DNA of 64,000 bases from Methylobacterium sp. J-067. GTDB lineage: Bacteria; Pseudomonadota; Alphaproteobacteria; Rhizobiales; Beijerinckiaceae. The translations under genes were made by a program, and so were the position numbers. Positions 9,388-17,898 of the stretch are shown in pieces; positions within the stretch are counted from its first letter, which is position 1, and every line of letters starts with the position of its first letter. The notes beneath the pieces are model-generated. The model was not told the origin of the DNA, made no database searches, and saw nothing but the letters and a program-made list of their open reading frames with translations. The stretch covers positions 1 through 64,000 of the forward strand of contig NZ_JAKSXZ010000025.1 of NCBI RefSeq assembly GCF_022829465.1, in the 5' to 3' direction.

Positions 9388-9951
9388 ATGACGATGGACT
9401 CAACGATCCCGCAATCCGTGCTCAAGGCGTCCGGCGTCGTGGGCACCTGGGTGCACGACCACTGGGCGGGCTGTCTCTCCCTGTCGGGCGCCTTCCCCGG
9501 TCTGCTCGGGCTCGATCCGGTGGCGGCGGCGCAGGGCGTGCCGCTGGCGACCTTCCTCGACCGCACCCATCCCGACGACCGGGCGCGGATCGAGAACTAC
9601 CTCTATGCCGTCAGCGCGATCGGCGGCCCGGTGGAGGCCGAGTTCCGCACCTGCGACGCGCAGGCGGGCATCCGCACCCTGGTGATGCGCGGCCGGATCG
9701 AGCGCGACGCCACCGGCTCCGTCGCCCAGGGTTGCGGCATCGCCATCGACCGCACGGAGGAGCAATCCGCCGGCCTGCTCCAGACCGAGCAGGTGATGAA
9801 CCGCATGGCCGAGCACGTCATCGCCCTGCGCGGCCTCGCCCAGACGCTGCAGCGCCCGGTGCTGATCGAGCGCGTCGAGCGCCTGATGATCGAGGTCGGG
9901 TTCGAGCTCGCCCGCTTCCTGCCGGAACCCGAGGACGAATCCCGTCACTGA
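9388..9951 (+). CDS. PAS-domain signalling protein
   Basis: Soluble protein of 187 aa with a single PAS fold over about residues 20-135: a PAS-like core (LSGAFPGLLGLDP), the helix-turn FLDRTHPDDRARIE and a PAC-like end (GCGIAIDRTEEQ). A 50-residue helical tail follows and could dimerise or act as a signalling helix. There is no histidine kinase, GGDEF or HTH output domain, so it probably acts as a sensor partner to another protein. It stands alone on the plus strand, divergent from the parA-like gene and 69 bp before an acyl-CoA ligase gene. Confidence 0.75.
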   Translation: MTMDSTIPQSVLKASGVVGTWVHDHWAGCLSLSGAFPGLLGLDPVAAAQGVPLATFLDRTHPDDRARIENYLYAVSAIGGPVEAEFRTCDAQAGIRTLVMRGRIERDATGSVAQGCGIAIDRTEEQSAGLLQTEQVMNRMAEHVIALRGLAQTLQRPVLIERVERLMIEVGFELARFLPEPEDESRH

Positions 9952-10020
9952 GCCGGCCCTCAAGCGATTGAACTGCCCGGCACCGGCACGCTACCGTCCC
10001 CGCCAACGACGGAGGGGACG

Positions 10021-11661
10021 ATGGGCGACACGATCTACGACCGGGATCTCGACCGGGTCGCGGCCAACTACCAGCCGCTGACCCCCCTCCTCTATCTCGA
10101 CCGGGCGGCGCGGGTCTTCCCCGACCACGTGGCGGTGATCCATGGCGGGCTGCGCCGGACCTATGCCGACCTCTACGGCCGCGCCCGGCGCCTCGCCTCG
10201 GCGCTGGCGGCGAGGGGCATCGGCCGGGGCGACACGGTGGCCGTGCTCCTCGCCAACACCCCCGAGATGGTCGAGTGCCACTATGGCGTGCCCATGACGG
10301 GGGCGGTGCTCAACACCCTCAACACCCGCCTCGACGCCGCCGCGATCCGCTTCTGCCTGGAGCACGGCGAGGCGAAGATCCTGATCACCGACCGGGAATT
10401 CTCCCGCATCGCCGGCCCGGCCCTGGCGGCGATGGCGCGGGCCCCCCTCGTCATCGACGTGGACGATCCCGAATACGACGGCCCCGGCGAGGCCCTGGGC
10501 GAACTCGGCTACGAGGCGCTCCTCGCCGCCGGGGACCCGGAGGCGGAATGGTCCCTCCCCGCGGACGAGTGGGACGCGATCTCCCTGAACTACACGTCCG
10601 GGACCACGGGCGACCCGAAGGGCGTGGTCTACCACCATCGCGGCGCGGCCCTGCTGGCGCTCGGCAACGTGGTGACGGGCGGGCTCGGCCAGCACCCGGT
10701 CTATCTGTGGACCCTGCCGATGTTCCACTGCAACGGCTGGTGCTTCCCCTGGACCCTCTCGGTGGTGGCCGGCACCCATGTCTGCCTGCGGCAGGTGCGG
10801 GCCGAGGCCATGTACCGGCTGATGGCCGAGCACGGCGTCACGCATCTCTGCGGCGCGCCGGTGGTGATGCAGCTCCTCATCAACGCCTCGGACGCGGAGC
10901 GGCGTCCCCTCTCCAACCGGGTGGCGTTCTTCACCGCCGCCGCCCCGCCGCCGGAGGCGGTGCTCGCCGGCATGTCCGAGGCGGGGTTCGACGTCACGCA
11001 TCTCTACGGGCTGACGGAGAGCTACGGCCCGGCGGTGGTCAACGCGTGGCACGCCGACTGGGACGCCCTCTCCTCGGACCAGCGGGCGGCCAAGAAGGCG
11101 CGGCAGGGCGTGCGCTATCCGGTGCTCGAAGCCCTCGACGTCCGCGATCCCGAGACGCTCGACTCCGTGCCCGCCGACGGCAAGACGATGGGCGAGGTGA
11201 TGATGCGCGGCAACGTCGTGATGCGCGGTTACCTCAAGAACCCGGCGGCGACGGAGGTGGCGTTCAGGGGCGGCTGGTTCCGCACCGGCGACCTCGGGGT
11301 GAAGCACCCGGACGGCTACGTGCAGCTGAAGGACCGCTCGAAGGACATCATCATCTCGGGGGGCGAGAACATCTCCTCGATCGAGGTCGAGGACGCCCTG
11401 TTCAAGCATCCGGCGGTGACGGCCGCCGCCGTCGTGGCCCGGCCCGACCCGAAATGGGGGGAGACCCCCTGCGCCTTCGTAGAGCTGAAGCCCGGGGCCT
11501 CGGCCTCCGCCGACGACCTCATCCAATGGTGCCGGGGGCGGCTCGCCTCGTACAAGCTGCCGCGCCACGTGATCTTCGGCGAATTGCCCAAGACCTCCAC
11601 CGGCAAGGTGCAGAAATACATCCTGCGCGCCCGCGCCCGCGAGGGCACGGACGGCGCCTGA
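10021..11661 (+). CDS. AMP-dependent acyl-CoA synthetase
   Basis: Adenylate-forming ligase (carboxylate + ATP + CoA to acyl-CoA), 546 aa, of the medium-chain / AlkK / methylthiopropionyl-CoA ligase branch. The P-loop motif is YTSGTTGDPKGV, the A5-type motif YGLTESYGP and the A7/A8 region FRTGDLGVKHPDGY with KDIIISGGENISS. The catalytic C-terminal lysine lies in TSTGKVQKYIL. A strong ribosome site (GGAGGGG) precedes the ATG. The precise acid cannot be told from sequence, and there is no beta-oxidation operon next to it. Confidence 0.92.
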   Translation: MGDTIYDRDLDRVAANYQPLTPLLYLDRAARVFPDHVAVIHGGLRRTYADLYGRARRLASALAARGIGRGDTVAVLLANTPEMVECHYGVPMTGAVLNTLNTRLDAAAIRFCLEHGEAKILITDREFSRIAGPALAAMARAPLVIDVDDPEYDGPGEALGELGYEALLAAGDPEAEWSLPADEWDAISLNYTSGTTGDPKGVVYHHRGAALLALGNVVTGGLGQHPVYLWTLPMFHCNGWCFPWTLSVVAGTHVCLRQVRAEAMYRLMAEHGVTHLCGAPVVMQLLINASDAERRPLSNRVAFFTAAAPPPEAVLAGMSEAGFDVTHLYGLTESYGPAVVNAWHADWDALSSDQRAAKKARQGVRYPVLEALDVRDPETLDSVPADGKTMGEVMMRGNVVMRGYLKNPAATEVAFRGGWFRTGDLGVKHPDGYVQLKDRSKDIIISGGENISSIEVEDALFKHPAVTAAAVVARPDPKWGETPCAFVELKPGASASADDLIQWCRGRLASYKLPRHVIFGELPKTSTGKVQKYILRARAREGTDGA

Positions 11662-11665
11662 CGGC

Positions 11666-11806
11666 TCAGTCCCGGCGCGGGCGGCGGGACGCGCTCGCCT
11701 TCACCCGCACCGGCATCCGGCGGGGGGCCAGGGAGGCCTGGAGCGCGGCAAGGCCGATCGCGGCGAGTCCGGCGGCGAGGACGGCCTGGGCGAGTGTGGG
11801 ATCCAC
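11666..11806 (-). CDS. 46-aa single-span membrane peptide
   Basis: Small hypothetical protein starting with GTG (VDPTLAQAVLAAG...), 46 aa. A near-consensus AGGAGG lies at the right distance upstream, which selects this start over an ATG at 11962. Residues 5-26 are an Ala/Leu-rich hydrophobic helix, followed by a strongly basic tail (MPVRVKASASRRPRRD), consistent with an N-out/C-in membrane peptide or an uncleaved anchor. It is convergent with the acyl-CoA ligase, with only 4 bp between stops. No function is recognised. Confidence 0.6.
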   Translation of the reverse strand: MDPTLAQAVLAAGLAAIGLAALQASLAPRRMPVRVKASASRRPRRD

Positions 11807-12044
11807 GTGAGGTTCCTCCTGTACGCCGACCCAAGGTGGCGATCCCCGGCCGATTCCGCCAGATTCCCCGGCGGTGAGGCGGGTATGCAACCGGGGGATG
11901 CGGTGACGCAGGCGCCCCGCCACACGAATCGTCATGCGGATCGCGTAGCGAGACTGATGCACCGCCGCCGGCCCTTGGATATGTGGCGCGGGCGTGCGCG
12001 TTCACAGGTGCCCGCGACGGTCGCGGCATGGCGCGGGGGATCGG

Positions 12045-13277
12045 ATGGGTCGGTACGGGCGGGGTTTCGGCGCGGCGACGGCGGCGCGGATCGCAGGCCT
12101 CATCGTCGCGGGAGGCCTTTTCGCGGGAGGTCTCGGCGCCTCCGCCGCCCTGGCGCAGGGCACGGTGGCCCGGCCCGCCAACGAGCCCGCCGCCCCGGCG
12201 CCCGGCGATCCGGTGACGCGGGCGAGCTACTTCTTCGTCGGCGGCCGCTACCAGAAGGTCGGCGAGAAGACCCTGATGGTCGGGCAGATGTTCGTGGAGG
12301 TCCGCACCCCCGCGAAGGTCACGCAGCCCTATCCCGTGGTGATGGTCCACGGCCTCGCCCAGACCGGCCTCAACTTCATGACCACGCCGGACGGCCGCTC
12401 CGGCTGGGCACAGCGCTTCGTGGAATGGGGCTATCAGGTCTACGTGGTGGATCAAGTCGGGCGCGGGCGCTCCGGCACCAACCCCGAGGTCTACGGCCCC
12501 TACGACCGCCTCGGCACCCGCGACCTGGAGCGCACCTTCACCGCGCCGGAGGTCTACGACCTCTATCCCCAGGCCAAGCTGCACACCCAATGGGCCGGCG
12601 GGCCGGGCGTCCAGGGCAACCCGAGCTTCGACCAGTATTTCGCGAGCCAGGTCCCCTACCTCGCCAACTCCCAGCAGACGGAGGATCTGGTCGACACCGC
12701 CCTCGGTGCCCTCCTCGACCGGACCGGCCCGGTCATCCTCGTCACCCACGGCCAGGGATCGTTGTTCGGCTGGGCGCTGTCGGATTCCCACCCCGACCTC
12801 GTGAAGGCGCATATCGCCGTCGAGCCGGGCGGCCCGCCCTTCTTCGACGTGAAGTTCCGGGGGGGCAAGGATTTCTGGGAGAAGACCGGCGAGGGCCGCG
12901 CCCGCGCCTACGGCATCACCCGCATGCCCCTGACCTTCGCGCCCCCGGTGAAGACGCCGGAGGACCTCGCCGTGGTGCAGCAGGCCAAGCCTTCCGGTGA
13001 CGGGCAGGTCCGCTGCTGGCTGCAGGGCGAGCCCGTCCGCACCCTGCCCAACATCGCCAAGGTGCCCGCCGTGATCGTGACGGCGGAGGCCTCCTTCCAC
13101 GCCACCTACGACGATTGCACCGCCGCCTTCCTCGCCCAGGCCGGCGCCAAGCCCGAGGTGATCCACCTCGCCGACCAGAAGGTGCGGGGCAACGGCCACA
13201 TGGTCATGGTCGAGAAGAACAGCGACCTCGTCGCCGACACCCTGATGGGCTGGCTGTCCGGGCGCGTGCGTCCGTGA
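12045..13277 (+). CDS. Exported alpha/beta-hydrolase-fold protein lacking the usual nucleophile
   Basis: Predicted periplasmic alpha/beta hydrolase of 410 aa. A signal peptide spans about residues 1-38 (GLIVAGGLFAGGLGASAALAQ). The oxyanion segment is MVHGLAQTG (100-108) and the acid/His end is GNGHMVMVEKNSD. The nucleophile elbow reads VTHGQGSLFGW (233-243): where related proteins usually have THSQxGPFGW, Gly236 stands in place of the Ser. The protein may be inactive, use another mechanism, or have moved its nucleophile. ATG 12045 is preferred over 11994 because it directly precedes the signal peptide. Confidence 0.8.
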   Translation: MGRYGRGFGAATAARIAGLIVAGGLFAGGLGASAALAQGTVARPANEPAAPAPGDPVTRASYFFVGGRYQKVGEKTLMVGQMFVEVRTPAKVTQPYPVVMVHGLAQTGLNFMTTPDGRSGWAQRFVEWGYQVYVVDQVGRGRSGTNPEVYGPYDRLGTRDLERTFTAPEVYDLYPQAKLHTQWAGGPGVQGNPSFDQYFASQVPYLANSQQTEDLVDTALGALLDRTGPVILVTHGQGSLFGWALSDSHPDLVKAHIAVEPGGPPFFDVKFRGGKDFWEKTGEGRARAYGITRMPLTFAPPVKTPEDLAVVQQAKPSGDGQVRCWLQGEPVRTLPNIAKVPAVIVTAEASFHATYDDCTAAFLAQAGAKPEVIHLADQKVRGNGHMVMVEKNSDLVADTLMGWLSGRVRP

Positions 13278-13395
13278 GGGGCCGCCCCGAGCGGGCGTGA
13301 TCGATTCGCCACAGGCCTGGGGAAGCGCGCGTATCGCCCTTGCGAGCGTGGCCTTTGCCACGTACCCATCCTGAAAAGCGCAGTCGGCGCAATAG

Positions 13396-13412
13396 TTTAT
13401 CATAGTTCTAAA
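13396..13412 (+). promoter_or_regulatory. Candidate iron-control element upstream of siderophore receptor
   Basis: TTTATCATAGTTCTAAA is an imperfect palindrome matching 13 of 17 positions of the alphaproteobacterial Irr box (ICE, TTTAGAATTATTCTAAA), with the right half exact. It lies 67 bp before the receptor start, a usual place for an operator overlapping a promoter. The match was made by eye against the remembered consensus. Confidence 0.45.
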
Positions 13413-13478
13413 CAGCATGGCAGCCGCACCGGGACCTCCCGGTGAACGGGGGTGGCTGGCCGTTCGAGGAGTGAGGCA

Positions 13479-15719
13479 GTGGAAGTCGGTCGTACACGCA
13501 CGGGGGCCCTGCGGGCCCTCATCCTCGCCGGCACCTCCCTCGCCGCCCTGACGGCCGCCCAGGCGCAGGAGGCCACGCCGCGGACCGGCGCGAGCGTCCA
13601 GCTCGACGAGATCAGCGTCGAGAGCCGGGGCGCGGGCGGGGTGACGGGGCCGGTCTCGGCCATCGTGTCAGGGCTTCCGCGAGCCGGTGTCGAGGATCCG
13701 AAGGGGCCGGTGCCGGGCTACGTGGCTTCACGCTCGACCACGGCCACCAAGACCAACACGCCTCTGATCGAGACGCCGCAATCGATCACCGTGATCGGCC
13801 AGCAGCAGCTTCGGGACCAGAACGCACAGACCCTGACCCAGGCGACGCAGTACGTGGCCGGCGCCTATGCCGGCACCTTCGGCGCCGACACCCGCATCGA
13901 CTACCTGACTCTGCGCGGCTTCGTGGTGAGCGACTACGGCATCTACCGCGACGGGCTGCAGCTGCTGAATTACGGCTTCGGCTACTTCAAGATCGACACG
14001 TTCGGCCTGGAGCGGATCGAGATCCTGCGAGGCCCCGCCTCGGTGCTGTTCGGCGCGGGCTCGCCGGGCGGCATCGTCAACACGGTGAGCAAGCGCCCGA
14101 CCGAGTATCCCTTCGGTTACGTCGAGCTCGGCGGCGGCTCGTTCGGCCAGACCTACGGCGCCTTCGACATCGGCGGTCCTGCGGACAAAGAGGGGCACTG
14201 GTTCTACCGCCTGACCGGCTACGGCCGTCGTGGCGGCACGCAGGTGGACGGCGCTCCGGACGACAGCGTCTACATCGCGCCCGCCCTCACCTATAAGCCG
14301 GACGGGGCCACGCACTTCACCCTGCTGTCGAGCTATCAGCACGACAACACGGCGGTGACGGCGAACTTCCTACCCTATCTCGGCACCGTGCGGCCGAACC
14401 TCTCGGGCCTGCGCATCCCGCGCTCCCTGAACCTCGGCGATGCGGGCTTCAACACCTTCACCCGCGACCAAGCCTTCGTCGGCTACGAGTTCGAGCACGT
14501 CTTCGACGACACCTTCGCCTTCCGGCAGAACCTTCGATACGCCTTCAATCAGAGCGCGCAGAATGCCGATATCGGCCAGCTCGGCTACAGCGATGCGGCC
14601 CAGACCCGGCTCGCCCGCTACCAGTTCCTGACGAGCACGAAGGTCAACCTGTTCCAGGTGGACAACCAGCTGGAGGCTCGCTTCTCGGACGGCTTCTTCC
14701 GTCACGATGTGCTGCTCGGGCTCGACTACAAGAACTACCAGCTGCACGATAACCAGGGCACGAACTTCTCGGCGGGCTATTCGGTCCCCGACATCAGCAT
14801 CCTGAACCCGGCCTACGGTCCGGCGACGGGGCGGCCCCTGCCCTATCTGGTGAACGCCAACTCGTTCCAGCAACTCGGCGTCTATCTGCAGGACCAGATC
14901 AAGCTCAGCGATCGCCTGACCCTCGTGCTGGGCGGCCGCACGGACTTCGCCGACAACCGGGTGAACGACAAGCTCTACACCACCGGCAGCAACGGCCGCA
15001 GCGACACCGGCATCACCTACCGCACGGCGCTGATCTACAACTTCGACTACGGTCTCGCGCCCTATGTCAGCTACTCGACCTCGTTCCAGCCGCTGATCGG
15101 CACGGACATCAACAACCAGACCTTCAAGCCGGAGACCGGCACGCAGATCGAGGGCGGAGTGAAGTTCGAGCCGCCGGGCCAGGGCTACTTCCTGACGCTG
15201 GCCGGCTTCGACATCCACCGCAAGAACGTCCTGACGGCCAACCCCGCCAACGTCATCTTCCAGGCCCAGCTCGGCGAGGTGCGCTCCACCGGCTTCGAGG
15301 CCCAGCTCGTGGCCAGCCTGACGGACGGGCTGAACGCCATTGCCTCCTACACGATCTACGGCCTGACCAACGAACGCGGCAGCGCCGACATCCTCGGCAA
15401 GGTGCCGGTGAACATTCCCGAGAACTTCGCCTCGCTGTTCCTCGACTACACGATCCAGACGGGCGAGTTGCGCGGCTTCGGCTTCGGCGGCGGCGTTCGG
15501 TACGTCGGCCGGTCCTTCGCCGACACCGCCAACACCCTGCGGGTGCCGGACTACGTGCTGTTCGACGCGCAGGTGCACTACGACTGGGACCGCTGGCGTC
15601 TGGCGGTCAACGCCACGAACATCGCCGACAAGCGCTTCGTCTCGTCCTGCCAGTCGTCCTTCTCGTGCTTCTACGGCGACGCCCGCCGGGTGCTGGCGAG
15701 CTTGAGCTACAAGTGGTGA
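13479..15719 (+). CDS. TonB-dependent siderophore receptor
   Basis: Outer-membrane receptor for ferric siderophores, 746 aa, FhuA/FpvA-like. A signal peptide ends near residue 30 (LAALTAAQAQ). The plug domain follows (IETPQSITVIGQQQLRDQNA; RIEILRGPASVLFGAGSPGG), then a 22-strand barrel ending in ...VLASLSYKW with the terminal aromatic residue needed for BamA recognition. GTG 13479 has AGGAG 8 bp upstream and places the signal peptide correctly; GTG 13452 is less good. A candidate iron-control box lies upstream. It converges with the ABC permease with no gap between stop codons. Confidence 0.93.
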   Translation: MEVGRTRTGALRALILAGTSLAALTAAQAQEATPRTGASVQLDEISVESRGAGGVTGPVSAIVSGLPRAGVEDPKGPVPGYVASRSTTATKTNTPLIETPQSITVIGQQQLRDQNAQTLTQATQYVAGAYAGTFGADTRIDYLTLRGFVVSDYGIYRDGLQLLNYGFGYFKIDTFGLERIEILRGPASVLFGAGSPGGIVNTVSKRPTEYPFGYVELGGGSFGQTYGAFDIGGPADKEGHWFYRLTGYGRRGGTQVDGAPDDSVYIAPALTYKPDGATHFTLLSSYQHDNTAVTANFLPYLGTVRPNLSGLRIPRSLNLGDAGFNTFTRDQAFVGYEFEHVFDDTFAFRQNLRYAFNQSAQNADIGQLGYSDAAQTRLARYQFLTSTKVNLFQVDNQLEARFSDGFFRHDVLLGLDYKNYQLHDNQGTNFSAGYSVPDISILNPAYGPATGRPLPYLVNANSFQQLGVYLQDQIKLSDRLTLVLGGRTDFADNRVNDKLYTTGSNGRSDTGITYRTALIYNFDYGLAPYVSYSTSFQPLIGTDINNQTFKPETGTQIEGGVKFEPPGQGYFLTLAGFDIHRKNVLTANPANVIFQAQLGEVRSTGFEAQLVASLTDGLNAIASYTIYGLTNERGSADILGKVPVNIPENFASLFLDYTIQTGELRGFGFGGGVRYVGRSFADTANTLRVPDYVLFDAQVHYDWDRWRLAVNATNIADKRFVSSCQSSFSCFYGDARRVLASLSYKW

Positions 15720-17219
15720 TCAGGTCTGATCCGAGAGCCGGGTCGGCAGGTCGGTGATCCGCAAGCCCCGGCGCAGGGCCCGCGAGAGCGCATCGACGGC
15801 CATCGTCAGCAGGGCGGTGGCCGCGATCAGCACCACGGCCACGTCGAGGCGCAGCTCCGAGATCGCGGCATCGACGTAGAAGCCGAGGGTCGTCACCCCG
15901 AGGATGCCGAAGATGGCGCTCTCCCGCAGGATCAACTCCCAGCGGTAGAGGAGGAAGGCGAGGAACTGCCCGTAGAGCCGGGGCAGGGTCTCGTAGGCGT
16001 AGAGGTTCAGGCCGTGCGGCGCGTCGGGCCGGTAGGGGATGGCGTCGGCGTGCCGGCCCATCAGGTAGCCGATGATCCCGGCATTGTGCAGCGACAGGGC
16101 GATGATCGCCGGCAGCATCGAGGGGCCGAGCAGTTGCAGGCAGAGATAGGCCAGCATGTATTCCGGCGTGGAGCGCACCACGACGAGGAGCACCCGCCCG
16201 AAGGGCCGTCCCAGGGGCCCGGTGAAGCGGCGGGCGGTGAGGGGGAACAGGAGCAGGGCGCCGAGCGCCGTCACCACCAGGGCGATCTGCGCCAGCACCA
16301 GGGTCTGCGCGGCGCCGGGCAGGATCTGGTCGGTGAGGATCGGCCGGAACCACGCCCAGAGGGATATCCAAGTCCCCTCCCCGCCCCGGAGCGGCGCGGG
16401 CACGATGTCGTGGGTGAGGAAGCGGACGAGGCTCGGGCCGATCGCGGCATGGCCGATGGCGGGCGGCAGGGCCAGAAGGGCGCCCACGAGGAGGACTGGC
16501 AGAGTCCCGCGCCGCACCCAGAGCCGCCGCGTCCCGATCAGCGCGTAGAACACGAGGAGCAGCGCCCCGGCCTCGGCATAGCGCCCCTGCCGGAAGGCGG
16601 ATTCGAGGGTGAAGCCCATGGTCGGCAGGCCGATGAAGCCGAGGACGAGGCTGGAGCGCATCCCGCATTCGAGGCGGTAGAGGGTGTAGTCCGCGAAGCG
16701 CCCGGCGAGGTCGGGCAGGCGGGCATAGGCGAAGGCCGAGACCACCCCCGTCCCCGGCGGCAGGACGCGCAGGGCCGAGAGGTCCGCCTCCTCGATGATC
16801 TCCGAATAGACCTTGGCGCAGATCCCGGCATAGGGCAGCGCGATGGCCAGCACGCCGGTCGTCGCCGAGAGGCCGAAGACCTGCATCAGCAGCAGCGCCC
16901 AGAACAATTCGTGCACCGAGCGCAGGGCCGCGCAGAACACGCGCACAATCCGCGAATGGGCGAAGTGGATGGCGAGCAGGAACCCCGCCCCGGCCCCGCA
17001 CCCGACGCCCAGCACCGCGAAGGCCACCGTGTAGACGACGCTCCAGCCCTCGACGGACCAGAAGTCCGGCCGGATCAGCCCCGCGAAGAGCCGCGAGAGC
17101 TCCGCGAACGGGTGCAGGGTGGTGACGTGCAGGTCCGCCACGGCGAGGCAGAGCAGGGCGGCGAGGGCGAACCCGCCGCTCACCGCGCGATAGCCCGGCA
17201 CGCGCGGGGCGAGGCGCAT
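15720..17219 (-). CDS. Fused PhnE-type ABC transporter permease (two permease domains)
   Basis: Inner-membrane permease of a phosphonate/selenate-type oxyanion importer, 499 aa. Most PhnE subunits are about 270 aa; this chain has two tandem permease domains. The first (residues ~50-240) contains the EAA-like loop YSEIIEEADLSALRVL and ends in ECGMRSSLVLGFIGLPTMG. The second (~300-485) has ETLPRLYGQFLAFLLYRWE and RESAIFGILGVTTLG. One polypeptide would therefore supply both halves of the channel. It is the last gene of the operon after the binding protein and ATPase. Its start abuts the ATPase stop. Confidence 0.88.
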   Translation of the reverse strand: MRLAPRVPGYRAVSGGFALAALLCLAVADLHVTTLHPFAELSRLFAGLIRPDFWSVEGWSVVYTVAFAVLGVGCGAGAGFLLAIHFAHSRIVRVFCAALRSVHELFWALLLMQVFGLSATTGVLAIALPYAGICAKVYSEIIEEADLSALRVLPPGTGVVSAFAYARLPDLAGRFADYTLYRLECGMRSSLVLGFIGLPTMGFTLESAFRQGRYAEAGALLLVFYALIGTRRLWVRRGTLPVLLVGALLALPPAIGHAAIGPSLVRFLTHDIVPAPLRGGEGTWISLWAWFRPILTDQILPGAAQTLVLAQIALVVTALGALLLFPLTARRFTGPLGRPFGRVLLVVVRSTPEYMLAYLCLQLLGPSMLPAIIALSLHNAGIIGYLMGRHADAIPYRPDAPHGLNLYAYETLPRLYGQFLAFLLYRWELILRESAIFGILGVTTLGFYVDAAISELRLDVAVVLIAATALLTMAVDALSRALRRGLRITDLPTRLSDQT

Positions 17220-17884
17220 CAGGCGGCCTCGTAGAACGGCCTGAGCCGGGCAGGATCGACCTCGGAGGCCGGGGCGTCGAGGACGATGCGCCCGGCCTCC
17301 AGCACCACGATGCGGTCGGCCTGGGCCAGCGCCAGGGCGATGTCGTGCAGAGCGAGGATCAGGGTCCCATGGGTCGCGGCCAGGGTCGTCAGCACGGCGG
17401 CGCCCTGGCGCGGGTCCAGCGCCGAGACCGGCTCGTCGCCGACGAGGACCGGGCGGCCGTTGTAGAGGGCGCGCGCCACCGAGACCCGCTGCTGCTGCCC
17501 CCCGGACAATTCCCCCGCCCGCGCCCAGAGCTTGTCCGCCATGGCGACGCGGGCGAGCACCGCCTCCACGGCGGCGATGTCGGCCCTGGCCGGGCGGACG
17601 AGGGTGCGCAGGTTGTGCAGGGTCGAGCGGCGGTCGAGGCGGCCCATGTAGACGTTGTGGAACACGGTCAGGGTCCGCACCAGGGCGGCGGCCTGCGGCA
17701 CCAGGGCGACCTGCTCGGGGATCCGCTCGCGGATCAGTCCGAGCAGGGTCGACTTGCCCGCGCCGGAGCGGCCCATCAGGGCGACGCGCTCGCCCGCGCG
17801 GATCGTCAGGTCGATGCCCGAGAGCACCTCGCGCCCGCCATAGGCGGCCCGCGCGCCCTTGAGGACGAGGAGGGGTTCGGACAC
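17219..17884 (-). CDS. PhnC-type ABC transporter ATPase
   Basis: Cytoplasmic ATP-binding subunit of the same importer, 221 aa. Walker A GRSGAGKST (near residue 38), signature LSGGQQQRVS, Walker B VLVGDEPVSALD and the switch His in LALHDIALAL are all present. GTG 17884 is chosen because the conserved N-terminus (SEPLLVLKGARAAYGG) starts there; it follows the binding-protein stop by 14 bp. A longer open frame through the upstream gene is not coding. The order binding protein, ATPase, permease matches PhnD-PhnC-PhnE. Confidence 0.9.
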   Translation of the reverse strand: MSEPLLVLKGARAAYGGREVLSGIDLTIRAGERVALMGRSGAGKSTLLGLIRERIPEQVALVPQAAALVRTLTVFHNVYMGRLDRRSTLHNLRTLVRPARADIAAVEAVLARVAMADKLWARAGELSGGQQQRVSVARALYNGRPVLVGDEPVSALDPRQGAAVLTTLAATHGTLILALHDIALALAQADRIVVLEAGRIVLDAPASEVDPARLRPFYEAA

Positions 17885-17898
17885 CGGCCTGTCCCGGA

